Shown: piece after piece, positions 8,545 through 17,182 of the stretch
Position numbering within the stretch: position 1 is the stretch's first letter
How the letters are laid out: each line of letters starts with the position of its first letter
Assembly (NCBI GenBank): GCA_947311115.1
Contig: CAMZKE010000056.1
Coordinates: 1 to 37,859, forward strand
Reading direction: 5' to 3'
DNA length: 37,859 nt
Source: an uncultured Bacteroidales bacterium
Lineage (GTDB): Bacteria > Bacteroidota > Bacteroidia > Bacteroidales > JAFGXI01
Notes under the pieces: generated by a model
Seen by the model: only the letters and a program-made list of their open reading frames with translations
Told to the model about the DNA's origin: nothing
Databases searched by the model: none
Translations under genes and position numbers: made by a program

Positions 8545-9792
8545 ATGGAACTTAGAAGAGTAGTAGTTACAGGTTTAGGTGCGATAACACCTTTAGGTAA
8601 AACAGCCAAGGAAACTTGGAGTAGTTTAACTAGTGGCAAAAGTGGCTCAGCTATGATAACGCTTTTTGATGCTTCTAAATTTAAAACTAGATTTGCCTGT
8701 GAGGTAAAAGATTTTATTGCAACCGATTATTTTGATAGAAAAACAGCTAGAAAACTCGATAGATATGCTCAGTTTGCACTTATTGCAGCAGATGAAGCTA
8801 TACAAGATTCTGGTTTAGATTTAGAAGTTATTAATAAAGATAAGGCAGGTGTTATTTGGGCATCAGGTATTGGTGGTTTAACAACTTTTTTAGAAGAAGT
8901 TATAAACTTTACAAAAGGTGATGGAACTCCACGTTTTAGCCCTTTCTTTATTCCTAAGATGATTTCTGATATTGCTGCTGGTCATATTTCTATTAAATAT
9001 GGGCTTAGAGGTCCTAACTTCGGTACAGTTTCAGCATGTGCTTCGTCAACAAATGCATTAATCGATGCTTATACTTATATAAGTCTTGGTAAAGCAGATG
9101 TATTTGTTGCAGGAGGTTCTGAGGCTTCTATTAATCAGCCTGGTATGGGCGGATTTAACTCAATGCAAGCATTATCTACTAATAATGATGAATTTGAAAC
9201 AGCTTCTCGTCCGTTTTGTAAAACTAGAGATGGTTTTGTGATGGGAGAAGGTGGAGCATCAATAATATTAGAAGAATATGAGCATGCTGTAAAAAGAGGT
9301 GCTACTATTTACGCTGAATTAATTGGCGGAGGTATGAGTGCCGATGCATACCACTTAACAGCCCCACATCCTGAAGGTAACGGAGCAACAATGGTAATGA
9401 AAAATGCCATTGAAGATGCACAAATAAAACCTGAAGATATTGACTACATCAATGTTCATGGTACCGCTACTCCACTTGGCGATTTATCAGAAACACAAGC
9501 AATTGAAAAAGTTTTTGGTGAACATGCATATAATTTAAATATTAGTTCAACAAAATCGATGACAGGTCATTTACTTGGCGCTGCGGGTGCAATGGAAGCA
9601 ATGGTTGCTATAATGTCTATTAAAGACGGTATAGTTCCACCATCAATGCATATTAAAGAATTAGATGGCAGAATTAATCCTAAATTAAATTTAACTGTTG
9701 GTAAAGCTCAAAAACGTGATGTTAAAGTAGCTTTAAGTAATACATTTGGTTTTGGAGGACATAATGCGTCAGTAATTTTTAGAAAACTATAA
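8545..9792 (+). CDS. fabF: 3-oxoacyl-[acyl-carrier-protein] synthase II
   Basis: 415 residues, the standard length. It condenses malonyl-ACP with acyl-ACP to extend fatty acids. The thiolase-fold catalytic residues are all visible: nucleophile Cys165 in VSACASSTNA, His305 in VHGTATPLGD, Lys337 in SSTKSMTGH and His342 in GHLLGAAGA; the glycine-rich tail FGFGGHNAS is also present. Partner AcpP is encoded 37 bases upstream. The alternative FabB is less likely, because the His-His-Cys context and N-terminus (RRVVVTGLGAITPLG) are FabF-like. The rnc gene follows after 9 bases. Confidence 0.97.
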   Translation: MELRRVVVTGLGAITPLGKTAKETWSSLTSGKSGSAMITLFDASKFKTRFACEVKDFIATDYFDRKTARKLDRYAQFALIAADEAIQDSGLDLEVINKDKAGVIWASGIGGLTTFLEEVINFTKGDGTPRFSPFFIPKMISDIAAGHISIKYGLRGPNFGTVSACASSTNALIDAYTYISLGKADVFVAGGSEASINQPGMGGFNSMQALSTNNDEFETASRPFCKTRDGFVMGEGGASIILEEYEHAVKRGATIYAELIGGGMSADAYHLTAPHPEGNGATMVMKNAIEDAQIKPEDIDYINVHGTATPLGDLSETQAIEKVFGEHAYNLNISSTKSMTGHLLGAAGAMEAMVAIMSIKDGIVPPSMHIKELDGRINPKLNLTVGKAQKRDVKVALSNTFGFGGHNASVIFRKL

Positions 9793-9801
9793 AATATAGT
9801 T

Positions 9802-10527
9802 GTGTTTCTAAAATCATTAAAGTATAAAGACGAAGATAAAGAATTTTATCTTGCACTTAAAAATACTTTAGGATTTTCTCCAAAAAACATTGTTTACTAC
9901 AAAAAAGCTTTAACGCACAAATCTGTTAAAGAAAAAGATACTTATGGTATTGCTATAAATAACGAACGTTTAGAGTTTTTAGGCGATTCGGTTATTGATA
10001 CAGTTGTAGCGGATTTTTTGTTTAATAAATACCCTATGGAAGATGAGGGATTTTTAACAAACCTTCGGTCAAAAATTGTTAAACGTACACATTTAGATAA
10101 GTTAGGAAAAAGTATAAATCTCGATTTAATTATTAAATCATCAACATATTCATCAAATAAAAACAGTCATATTTTAGGTAATGCCTTAGAAGCACTTGTT
10201 GGTGCGATATACTTAGATAGAGGGTATAAATATTCTAAAATTTTTATTATTGAAGTTTTGCTAAAAAAACACATTAATCTTCAAGAATTAAAGGATACTG
10301 AAGAAAACTTTAAAAGTGTGTTAATTGAATATGTTCAGCACAATAAATTAAAATTAGAGTATAAAACCCAAATGCAAAAGCAAGATAATGTAAGCACCAA
10401 AAAGTTTGAATCTATTGTTATTATTGATGGCAAGCAAAAGGGCAAAGGCTTAGGGTTCTCTAAAAAGGAAGCTGAGCAAAATGCTTCAAAAGATAGCTTA
10501 AAAAATATTGATTTATCACAAAAATAA
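9802..10527 (+). CDS. rnc: Ribonuclease III
   Basis: 241 residues. It cuts double-stranded RNA, for example in rRNA precursor processing. Endonuclease domain at about 15-155 with the signature NERLEFLGDSVID: Glu55, Glu58 and Asp62 correspond to E. coli Glu38, Glu41 and Asp45. The second acidic cluster reads LGNALEALVGA, so Glu130 (E. coli Glu117) is kept but the residue matching E. coli Asp114 is Asn127. The double-stranded RNA-binding domain lies at about 165-237 (KGKGLGFSKKEAEQNASKDSL). The start is taken at a GTG 9 bases after fabF; no Shine-Dalgarno marks it, and no in-frame ATG occurs before the domain begins, so the exact N-terminus is uncertain. The end of the gene contains a promoter for marC. 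Confidence 0.95.
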   Translation: MFLKSLKYKDEDKEFYLALKNTLGFSPKNIVYYKKALTHKSVKEKDTYGIAINNERLEFLGDSVIDTVVADFLFNKYPMEDEGFLTNLRSKIVKRTHLDKLGKSINLDLIIKSSTYSSNKNSHILGNALEALVGAIYLDRGYKYSKIFIIEVLLKKHINLQELKDTEENFKSVLIEYVQHNKLKLEYKTQMQKQDNVSTKKFESIVIIDGKQKGKGLGFSKKEAEQNASKDSLKNIDLSQK

Positions 10528-10538
10528 TTGTTCCTTTG
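10508..10538 (+). promoter_or_regulatory. Promoter for marC inside the rnc 3' end
   Basis: TTG (10508-10510), 20-base spacer, TTCCTTTG (10531-10538), one mismatch from TAnnTTTG. It overlaps the last codons of rnc and points to a transcript start near 10545, just before the ATG at 10557. This supports ATG 10557 over the in-frame TTG at 10536, which is part of the promoter. Confidence 0.55.
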
Positions 10539-10556
10539 CAAAAAAATATTGCAACA

Positions 10557-11135
10557 ATGGACTTTAATTTAAAACATATTTTATCTGCATTTATGGTACT
10601 GTTTGCCGTAATTGACATTCTGGGTTCAATTCCAATTATTATTGAATTAAAGAAAAAAAATGGAGATATTAAGCCATTTAAAACGTCATTAATTGCATTT
10701 ACTGTTCTTATCGTATTTCTATTTTTAGGAGAAACAATACTCAGTATTTTTGGTGTAAATGTACAATCGTTTGCTATAGCAGGGTCATTTATTTTACTAT
10801 TTCTTGCATTAGAAATGATATTAAATATTGAGCTTTTTAAACCTGATAATACAAGTAAAAAATCGATAATTGTACCACTTGTATTCCCATTAATTGCAGG
10901 AGCAGGTTCTATTACTTCACTTATATCGCTAAAAGCGGAATATTCTACACTAAATATTGGAATTGCAATAGCATTAAATATGGTTGTTGTGTTTATTGCA
11001 TTAAAAGCCACGTCTATTATCGAACGTATTCTTGGTGAAGGTGGTATAATGATATTGAAAAAAGTATTTGGTATTATTTTATTGGCAATAGCAATAAAAT
11101 TATTTATGAGTAACACAGGTCTGTTTGTACAATAA
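10557..11135 (+). CDS. MarC/UPF0056-family integral membrane protein
   Basis: 192 residues from ATG 10557. Six hydrophobic helices; the N-terminal helix reads LSAFMVLFAVIDILGSIPIII, matching the MarC pattern in which a conserved Asp-Pro (here Asp-Ile) lies in the first helix, and FPLIAGAGSITSLISL matches the family's conserved 'PL..GPG.I' region. The inner-membrane family was once linked to multiple antibiotic resistance in E. coli, but that role was withdrawn and the function is unknown. The stop overlaps the rnhA start by one base (TAATG), which implies translational coupling. Confidence 0.85.
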   Translation: MDFNLKHILSAFMVLFAVIDILGSIPIIIELKKKNGDIKPFKTSLIAFTVLIVFLFLGETILSIFGVNVQSFAIAGSFILLFLALEMILNIELFKPDNTSKKSIIVPLVFPLIAGAGSITSLISLKAEYSTLNIGIAIALNMVVVFIALKATSIIERILGEGGIMILKKVFGIILLAIAIKLFMSNTGLFVQ

Positions 11136-11614
11136 TGGCAGAAATAACTATATATACTGATGGTGCAGCTAAAGGAAACCCTGGAAAAGGGGGTTACGGT
11201 ACAGTTTTAATATCAGGTAAATTTAGGAAAGAATTATCGCAAGGTTTTAGGCTTACAACAAATAACCGTATGGAGCTTTTGGCTGTTATTGTAGGTTTGG
11301 AGGCCTTAAAAACTGTTGGTAATAAAGTAACTGTTTATTCTGATTCGAAATATGTTGTAGATTCGGTTGAGAAAGGATGGGTTTTTAATTGGTTAAGAAA
11401 AAAATTTAAAGATAAAAAAAATAAAGACCTTTGGTTACGTTTTATAGAGGCGTATAAAAAGCAAGTAGTTAATTTTATATGGGTAAAAGGTCATGCTGGT
11501 AATGTAGAGAATGAGCGTTGCGATAAGCTTGCTGTAGAGGCTTCGGAAAAACCAAATTTACTTATTGATAAAGCTTATGAAGAAAGTAAAAAAGAGCCTA
11601 AAAGTTTATTTTAA
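11135..11614 (+). CDS. rnhA: Ribonuclease HI
   Basis: 159 residues. It cuts the RNA strand of RNA-DNA hybrids (R-loops, primers). All catalytic residues are visible: Asp9 in YTDGAAKGNPG, Glu47 in MELLAVIVGLEAL, Asp70 in VYSDSKYVVD and Asp130 in NERCDKLA, together with His120 in VKGHAG. The basic loop WLRKKFKDKKNKDLW (about 86-100) is the handle region that binds hybrid in the E. coli enzyme. The C-terminal ~20 residues extend beyond the core fold. It is translationally coupled to marC by a one-base overlap. Confidence 0.96.
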   Translation: MAEITIYTDGAAKGNPGKGGYGTVLISGKFRKELSQGFRLTTNNRMELLAVIVGLEALKTVGNKVTVYSDSKYVVDSVEKGWVFNWLRKKFKDKKNKDLWLRFIEAYKKQVVNFIWVKGHAGNVENERCDKLAVEASEKPNLLIDKAYEESKKEPKSLF

Positions 11615-11640
11615 TTTGTAATTTTTGCTAATTTTACAAA

Positions 11641-12730
11641 ATGATTACAACTGAACAAATTAAAGACTTAAATGAACGTGAGAAAGCGTTAAGGAGGCAT
11701 CTTTGACATTGATGCTAAATTATTAGAAATATCGGAAGAAGAAATTAAAACACAAGCACCCAATTTTTGGGAAGATGCAAAAAAAGCTGAAATTCAATTA
11801 AAAAAAATTGCATCAATAAAACTATGGACAAAAGCATATAATGAAGTTAAATCTGCTATTGACGATTTAATTGTTTATAAAGAATTTGTTGAATTAGGCG
11901 AAAGTACAGAACAAGAATTAGAAGAACAATATAATATTGCATTAAAATTAGTTGAAGATTTAGAGCTAAAAAATATGCTTCGTAAAGACGAAGATAAATT
12001 CGGTGCTTTACTAAAAATAAATGCTGGAGCTGGTGGCACAGAAAGTTTAGATTGGGCAGAAATGCTTTTGCGTTTATATATTAGATGGGCAGAAAGAAAC
12101 AATTACAAAATAAAGCAAATTGACAAACTAGATGGCGACCCTGTTGGTGTAAAATCGGTAACCTTAGAACTTACAGGCGACTTTGCTTATGGCTATTTAA
12201 AAGGCGAAAGCGGCGTACACCGTTTAATTCGTTTATCACCTTTCGATTCTCAAAATAAACGACATACTTCGTTTGCATCGGTATTTGTTTCGCCTGTTAT
12301 TGACGATACAATTAAAATTGAAATAAATCCTGCCGATATTGAATGGGATACATTTCGCTCAGGTGGAGCAGGCGGTCAGAATGTAAATAAAGTTGAAACA
12401 GGCGTACGTGTTAAACATAAACCAAGCGGTATTATTATTGAAAATACCGAAGCTCGTTCGCAACATAAAAATAGAGAAAATGCTTTACGTTTATTAAAAT
12501 CGCAATTATACGAATTAGAGTTAAGAAAACAGCAAGAAGAACAGGCAAAAATAGAAGGCTCTAAAATGAAAATTGAATGGGGTTCACAAATTAGAAATTA
12601 TATTTTACATCCTTATAAACTTGTTAAAGATACACGAACAAATCATGAAACAGGAAACGTACAGCGTGTTTTAGATGGCGAAATTGACGATTTTATTAAA
12701 GAATATTTAATGATGATGGGTGGTAACTAA
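11641..12730 (+). CDS. prfB: Peptide chain release factor 2, with +1 programmed frameshift
   Basis: Full-length 362-residue RF2 is encoded as 11641-11703 joined to 11705-12730. The first 21 codons run from ATG 11641 to CTT and meet an in-frame TGA at 11704-11706. Slipping one base forward continues in the frame that encodes the rest. The site reads AGGAGG (11691-11696... at codons 18-19), CAT, CTT TGA C: an internal Shine-Dalgarno-like stretch three bases before the slippery CTT-TGA-C, the same layout as in E. coli prfB. RF2 reads UGA/UAA stops: it carries the SPF tripeptide (199-201), which marks RF2 rather than RF1, and the GGQ loop (244-246) that triggers peptide release. Low RF2 makes the ribosome stall at TGA and shift, giving autoregulation. 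This is not a pseudogene. Confidence 0.96.
11691..11707 (+). promoter_or_regulatory. prfB recoding site (+1 frameshift signal)
   Basis: AGGAGG, then CAT, then CTT-TGA-C. The purine-rich stretch pairs with the 16S rRNA tail in the known mechanism and pushes the ribosome from CTT to TTT when the UGA is read slowly. Codon order and spacing match the well-studied E. coli site. Confidence 0.93.
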
Positions 12731-12744
12731 TAAATCAAATAATT

Positions 12745-13086
12745 ATGTTAAAAATATATCACAACAATAGATGTAAAAAAAGCCGTGCAGGTTTACAATT
12801 TTTACAAGAAAAAGGCTTAGAACCTGAAGTAATTGAATACTTAAAAACTCCTTTAACAGAAGGAGAGTTTAGAGTTATTTTAATGAAATTAAATAAAACA
12901 CCGTTTGAAATGGTGAGGACTCAAGAAGCTATTTATAAATCTGATTACAAAGGGAAAAACTTTAATGACGATGAATGGATAAAAATAATAATAGAAAATC
13001 CAAAACTACTGAAACGACCAATTATTGAAACAAAACATAAAGCCGTTTGGGGCGATCCTGTTGAAAATATTGATGAAGTATTATAA
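12745..13086 (+). CDS. ArsC/Spx-family thioredoxin-fold protein (YfgD-like)
   Basis: 113 residues of the ArsC/Spx family: MLKIYHNNRCKKSRAGLQFL with a single active-site Cys10 followed by K-K-S-R, then VIEYLKTPLTEGEFRVIL, and a C-terminal LLKRPIIETKHKAVWGDPVENI, the usual 'KRPI...GRP.E.V' motif. Classical arsenate reductases use this cysteine with glutathione/glutaredoxin. Small stand-alone copies without other ars genes, as here, are of uncertain substrate. The gene starts 14 bases after prfB and ends 8 bases before the TPR-LuxR gene, so it may share a transcript with either. Confidence 0.85.
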   Translation: MLKIYHNNRCKKSRAGLQFLQEKGLEPEVIEYLKTPLTEGEFRVILMKLNKTPFEMVRTQEAIYKSDYKGKNFNDDEWIKIIIENPKLLKRPIIETKHKAVWGDPVENIDEVL

Positions 13087-13094
13087 TTTACAAT

Positions 13095-14684
13095 GTGAAA
13101 CTACCAATTAAATTATTTGTAACTTTAAGTATAATACTTGTATTATTACTATCAAATTCTTGTAAAAAAAACGATAAGATTGATATAAATAATTCTAAAT
13201 ATAGTATCAGTGATAGTCTATACTTATATAAAACCTTAGATAGTCTTAATAATAATTACAATAAAAGTAATGAAGAATTAATTCAGATATCAGATAGAAT
13301 TATTACAAATTTCCCCAATAATACAGCAAATACCACTATAAAAATAGCACATATTCACTATGAACATGAAAACTTTTATTTAGCTAAATATTATTTTACA
13401 AAAGCAGCTAAAGAATACAAGGACAATGAATTAATGCCTGAATATGCTGAGCAATTAAGTAATATAGGTGTTGTTTTAGAAGTATCAGGTTTTTACCTTG
13501 AGGCATTGGAAAAATATTTTGCATCGCTAAAAGTATTTACAAGTTTAGACTTAAAACTTAAAATAGCTCGTGTGTCTAATAATATTGGTATTGTCTATCA
13601 AAAATTAAAAGAAGGCAATAATGCTATTAAATATTACAGAAAAGCTTTAATAATAGCCAAACAAGAGAATAACAATATTGTACTTGCTAACTCGTACAAT
13701 AATATTGCTACATATTTTGAAGAATTTAGGCAAAATAATGATTACGCATTAATTTATTATAATAGAGCAAAAGTAATTTACTCAAAGAAACCTATTAGTT
13801 GGTCATTGATAACTATTGAAACTAATATAGCTAATATATATTTACAAAAAAACGAAATATATACTGCTGATTCAATTCTCAATTATGTATTAAAAAAAAG
13901 TATAAATAATGGATTTTCAGATAGAGTTTCGCATATATTAAACAATCAAGCATCATTATATATTATTCAAAAAAAATATTCAGAAGCTATAAATAAGGCT
14001 AACCAATCTTTAAACTTGGCAAATAAAATTGGTAATAAAGAATTACAATTACAAAGCTTAACTATATTAACAGAAATATATGAAAAACAAAAAAATTACA
14101 AAAAATATAGCGAATTTATTAAACTTAAATTAGAACTCAATGAAAATCTTACCGGTATTGAGTTAAGAAAGCAGATTAATATTTTAAATGTAAAGTATGA
14201 TGTAGATAACAAGCAAGCTCAAATAGAAATTTTAAAGCTAAACAATAATGTTAAGAGTCGTAAAATAATGCAATTATGGTTATCAATATTAGTAATAATT
14301 ATAATTTTAGTAGGAGCTTTAATTATATTGCATTTACAGAGAAAGAACAACAAGCTAATTAATAACCAGATGAAAAGAGATATAGCAAATTATATTAATC
14401 AAATAAATAAATTTGAATTACAAAATACAATATCAAAAGAGGAAAACACAAATAGCAACGATATTAAAATATTGGAAAAAACTAAGCAGTTTAATTTAAC
14501 AGAACGAGAAAATGAAGTTTTATTATTGATAGCAAAAGGTTATACAAATGTTAAAATTGCGGAATCTCTTTTTATATCAATAAATACAATAAAATATCAT
14601 ACGAAAAATATTTTCATAGAATTAGATGTAAAAAATCGTACAGAAGCAGCTAAAAAAGCCCAGTTATTACAAAAACTACACTAA
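13095..14684 (+). CDS. Membrane-spanning TPR-LuxR transcriptional regulator (copy 1)
   Basis: 529 residues from a GTG start 8 bases after the ArsC-like gene. Order: hydrophobic N-terminus ending in a lipobox-like LSNSC (Cys23); six to eight tetratricopeptide repeats (about 80-345, e.g. IARVSNNIGIVYQKLKEGNNAIKYYRKAL in two parts); a helical connector (about 350-388); one transmembrane helix (about 390-414); a coiled-coil-prone stretch; and a C-terminal LuxR/GerE helix-turn-helix (about 466-522, LTERENEVLLLIAKG...SINTIKYHTKNIFIELDV). Inferred topology: TPRs outside the inner membrane, DNA-binding domain inside, so it could pass an envelope signal to DNA in one protein. No receiver or kinase domain is present. 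A paralogue with the same layout is at 28005-29546. The adjacent target candidate is the lipoprotein immediately downstream. No ligand can be predicted. Confidence 0.85.
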   Translation: MKLPIKLFVTLSIILVLLLSNSCKKNDKIDINNSKYSISDSLYLYKTLDSLNNNYNKSNEELIQISDRIITNFPNNTANTTIKIAHIHYEHENFYLAKYYFTKAAKEYKDNELMPEYAEQLSNIGVVLEVSGFYLEALEKYFASLKVFTSLDLKLKIARVSNNIGIVYQKLKEGNNAIKYYRKALIIAKQENNNIVLANSYNNIATYFEEFRQNNDYALIYYNRAKVIYSKKPISWSLITIETNIANIYLQKNEIYTADSILNYVLKKSINNGFSDRVSHILNNQASLYIIQKKYSEAINKANQSLNLANKIGNKELQLQSLTILTEIYEKQKNYKKYSEFIKLKLELNENLTGIELRKQINILNVKYDVDNKQAQIEILKLNNNVKSRKIMQLWLSILVIIIILVGALIILHLQRKNNKLINNQMKRDIANYINQINKFELQNTISKEENTNSNDIKILEKTKQFNLTERENEVLLLIAKGYTNVKIAESLFISINTIKYHTKNIFIELDVKNRTEAAKKAQLLQKLH

Positions 14685-14712
14685 TGGGTAGTACAGGTTT
14701 TAGTATTAAACA

Positions 14713-14720
14713 TACATTTG
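14713..14720 (+). promoter_or_regulatory. -7 element of the YCF48-like lipoprotein gene
   Basis: TACATTTG, an exact TAnnTTTG box, 26 bases before the ATG at 14747. No clear -33 TTTG at the usual distance, so a regulated promoter is possible. Confidence 0.45.
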
Positions 14721-14746
14721 CAATGTATAAATTTAAAAAAAAGAAA

Positions 14747-15883
14747 ATGACAAAACAATTAATTTCAGCATTATTAATTTTCGGATTAATTTCAGCTACA
14801 ACATTTGTATCTTGTAAAAAAGATAACACTGAGCCTTCAAATACAGATGAAAACACTCAAGGAAATACAGACACAACAAATCAGCAAACTAATTGCTTTA
14901 GAGTTGTCGATTTAACAAATTATGTAGGCGGACCACAAACAATTAATTTTATTAATGGAGCAGAAGGTTGGATAGTGGCTAAAAATTCTGACGATATGAA
15001 TAAAAGGACACTAATAAATACTGTAGATAGTGGTTTAACTTGGACTGTTATAAATACCGACTTAAATGTGGAGCATAAAGGAAGCGTTTCGGCACCATAT
15101 ATTCAATTTTATAATTCTACTAATGGTTTTATGATTGGTAAATACAATATATCGCTTGGAGGAAGTCAATTAAAATATACAACAGATAAAGGACAAACTT
15201 GGACAGTTATAAACGGATCAGCAATAGGAACATGGGATGTAATGGCGGTTAATAGTACAGATGCAGTATTTATTGGTCATACTGTTCAAGGGTTTGATAA
15301 TGGAGTTTTGTATAAGGTATCTAACGCATCACATGAAATAACTCTTACTGTTGATTTGCCATCTACTCTTGATTTATATGCAAAAGTTGACATGAATTTG
15401 GCTGATGATGGAACTATAAATGTTCCTGTAAGTAGAGTAAATGCGGGCTCTGGTTTGTATATGGCCAGGTCGGTTGATTATGGTGCAAATTGGACTTTTT
15501 CTGCAATAGATTTAGAATATATATATAATGTAGATTTTCCTACTAATAATATTGGATATGTTCTTGGTGATTATGATTCAAACGCATCATTTATGTATAA
15601 AACAACAGATGGGGGTATAACTTGGACAAAAAAATCATTACCACAAAGCTTTATACATCACGATTTTTTTGATGGTTTAAACGGGTTATGCGTAAACGAA
15701 GGTGTTATTTACAAAACAACCGATGGGGCCGAAACATGGGCTGAAGTATCTTGTTTTTCAAACTCAGAACATCAACCTTCAAGAGGGGTTGCTTTTATTA
15801 GTAATAACAAGTGGCTTTCAATTGGTGGACGATATGTATCTAGCGAAAACAAGACGTATCAAGAATTATATATTTATCCTTAA
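14747..15883 (+). CDS. YCF48/BNR-repeat-like lipoprotein
   Basis: 378 residues from ATG 14747, chosen because it begins a clean lipoprotein signal (MTKQLISALLIFGLISATTFVSC) and follows a -7 promoter box; in-frame ATGs exist at 14684 (overlapping the regulator's stop) and 14723. After the Cys comes KKDNTEPSNTDEN, an acidic, flexible tether of the kind linked to surface export in Bacteroidota. The body has about five Asp-box-like motifs spaced along the chain: DSGLTWTV, DKGQTWTV, DYGANWTF, DGGITWTK and DGAETWAE. These suggest a beta-propeller like the YCF48/photosystem-stability or sialidase BNR folds. No enzymatic residues are recognised. Its position just after the TPR-LuxR gene hints that it is regulated by it, or acts with it at the envelope. 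Confidence 0.8.
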   Translation: MTKQLISALLIFGLISATTFVSCKKDNTEPSNTDENTQGNTDTTNQQTNCFRVVDLTNYVGGPQTINFINGAEGWIVAKNSDDMNKRTLINTVDSGLTWTVINTDLNVEHKGSVSAPYIQFYNSTNGFMIGKYNISLGGSQLKYTTDKGQTWTVINGSAIGTWDVMAVNSTDAVFIGHTVQGFDNGVLYKVSNASHEITLTVDLPSTLDLYAKVDMNLADDGTINVPVSRVNAGSGLYMARSVDYGANWTFSAIDLEYIYNVDFPTNNIGYVLGDYDSNASFMYKTTDGGITWTKKSLPQSFIHHDFFDGLNGLCVNEGVIYKTTDGAETWAEVSCFSNSEHQPSRGVAFISNNKWLSIGGRYVSSENKTYQELYIYP

Positions 15884-15923
15884 AAATTAATTTCCTTGCT
15901 TCAAGGGATAGAATTAAACATAT

Positions 15924-15960
15924 AAAAAAAGTCCGATAATAAAATTATCGGACTTTTTTT
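15924..15960. terminator. Bidirectional terminator between the lipoprotein gene and gapA
   Basis: Perfect 10-bp stem GTCCGATAAT/ATTATCGGAC with an AAA loop, flanked by A7 on the left and T7 on the right, so it works as an intrinsic terminator in both directions for the two convergent genes. Confidence 0.92.
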
Positions 15961-16004
15961 AATATATATTTACTGCATAAAATTAATGCAGTATTTGTTT
16001 TTTG

Positions 16005-17070
<1,066 letters not shown>

Positions 17071-17124
17071 TTACTAATTATTATATTTTGTTATTTTTAA
17101 TTATTTAGTTTAAAACGTAAAATA

Positions 17125-17132
17125 TACTTTTG
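17125..17132 (+). promoter_or_regulatory. Candidate -7 element of the second mscS gene
   Basis: TACTTTTG, an exact TAnnTTTG box, 51 bases before the ATG at 17183. A second exact box, TATATTTG, is at 17161-17168. Neither has a clear -33 TTTG, so which one is used is open. Confidence 0.35.
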
Positions 17133-17182
17133 CACATATATTATTTTGCAGTAAATTAAATATATTTGTAAAAATATTAATT

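Noticed and set aside
10460-11116. 218-codon minus-strand frame over marC
   Set aside because: Antisense to a clear membrane protein family; its Ile/Asn-rich content is the mirror of hydrophobic codons on the other strand.
11704-11706. In-frame TGA early in prfB, as if a pseudogene
   Set aside because: The CTT-TGA-C context with an upstream AGGAGG is the known +1 recoding signal, and the downstream frame encodes an intact RF2.
12745-13086. Calling the ArsC-like gene part of an arsenic resistance operon
   Set aside because: No arsR, arsB or acr3 gene is nearby, and the active-site context CKKSR is not specific for arsenate.
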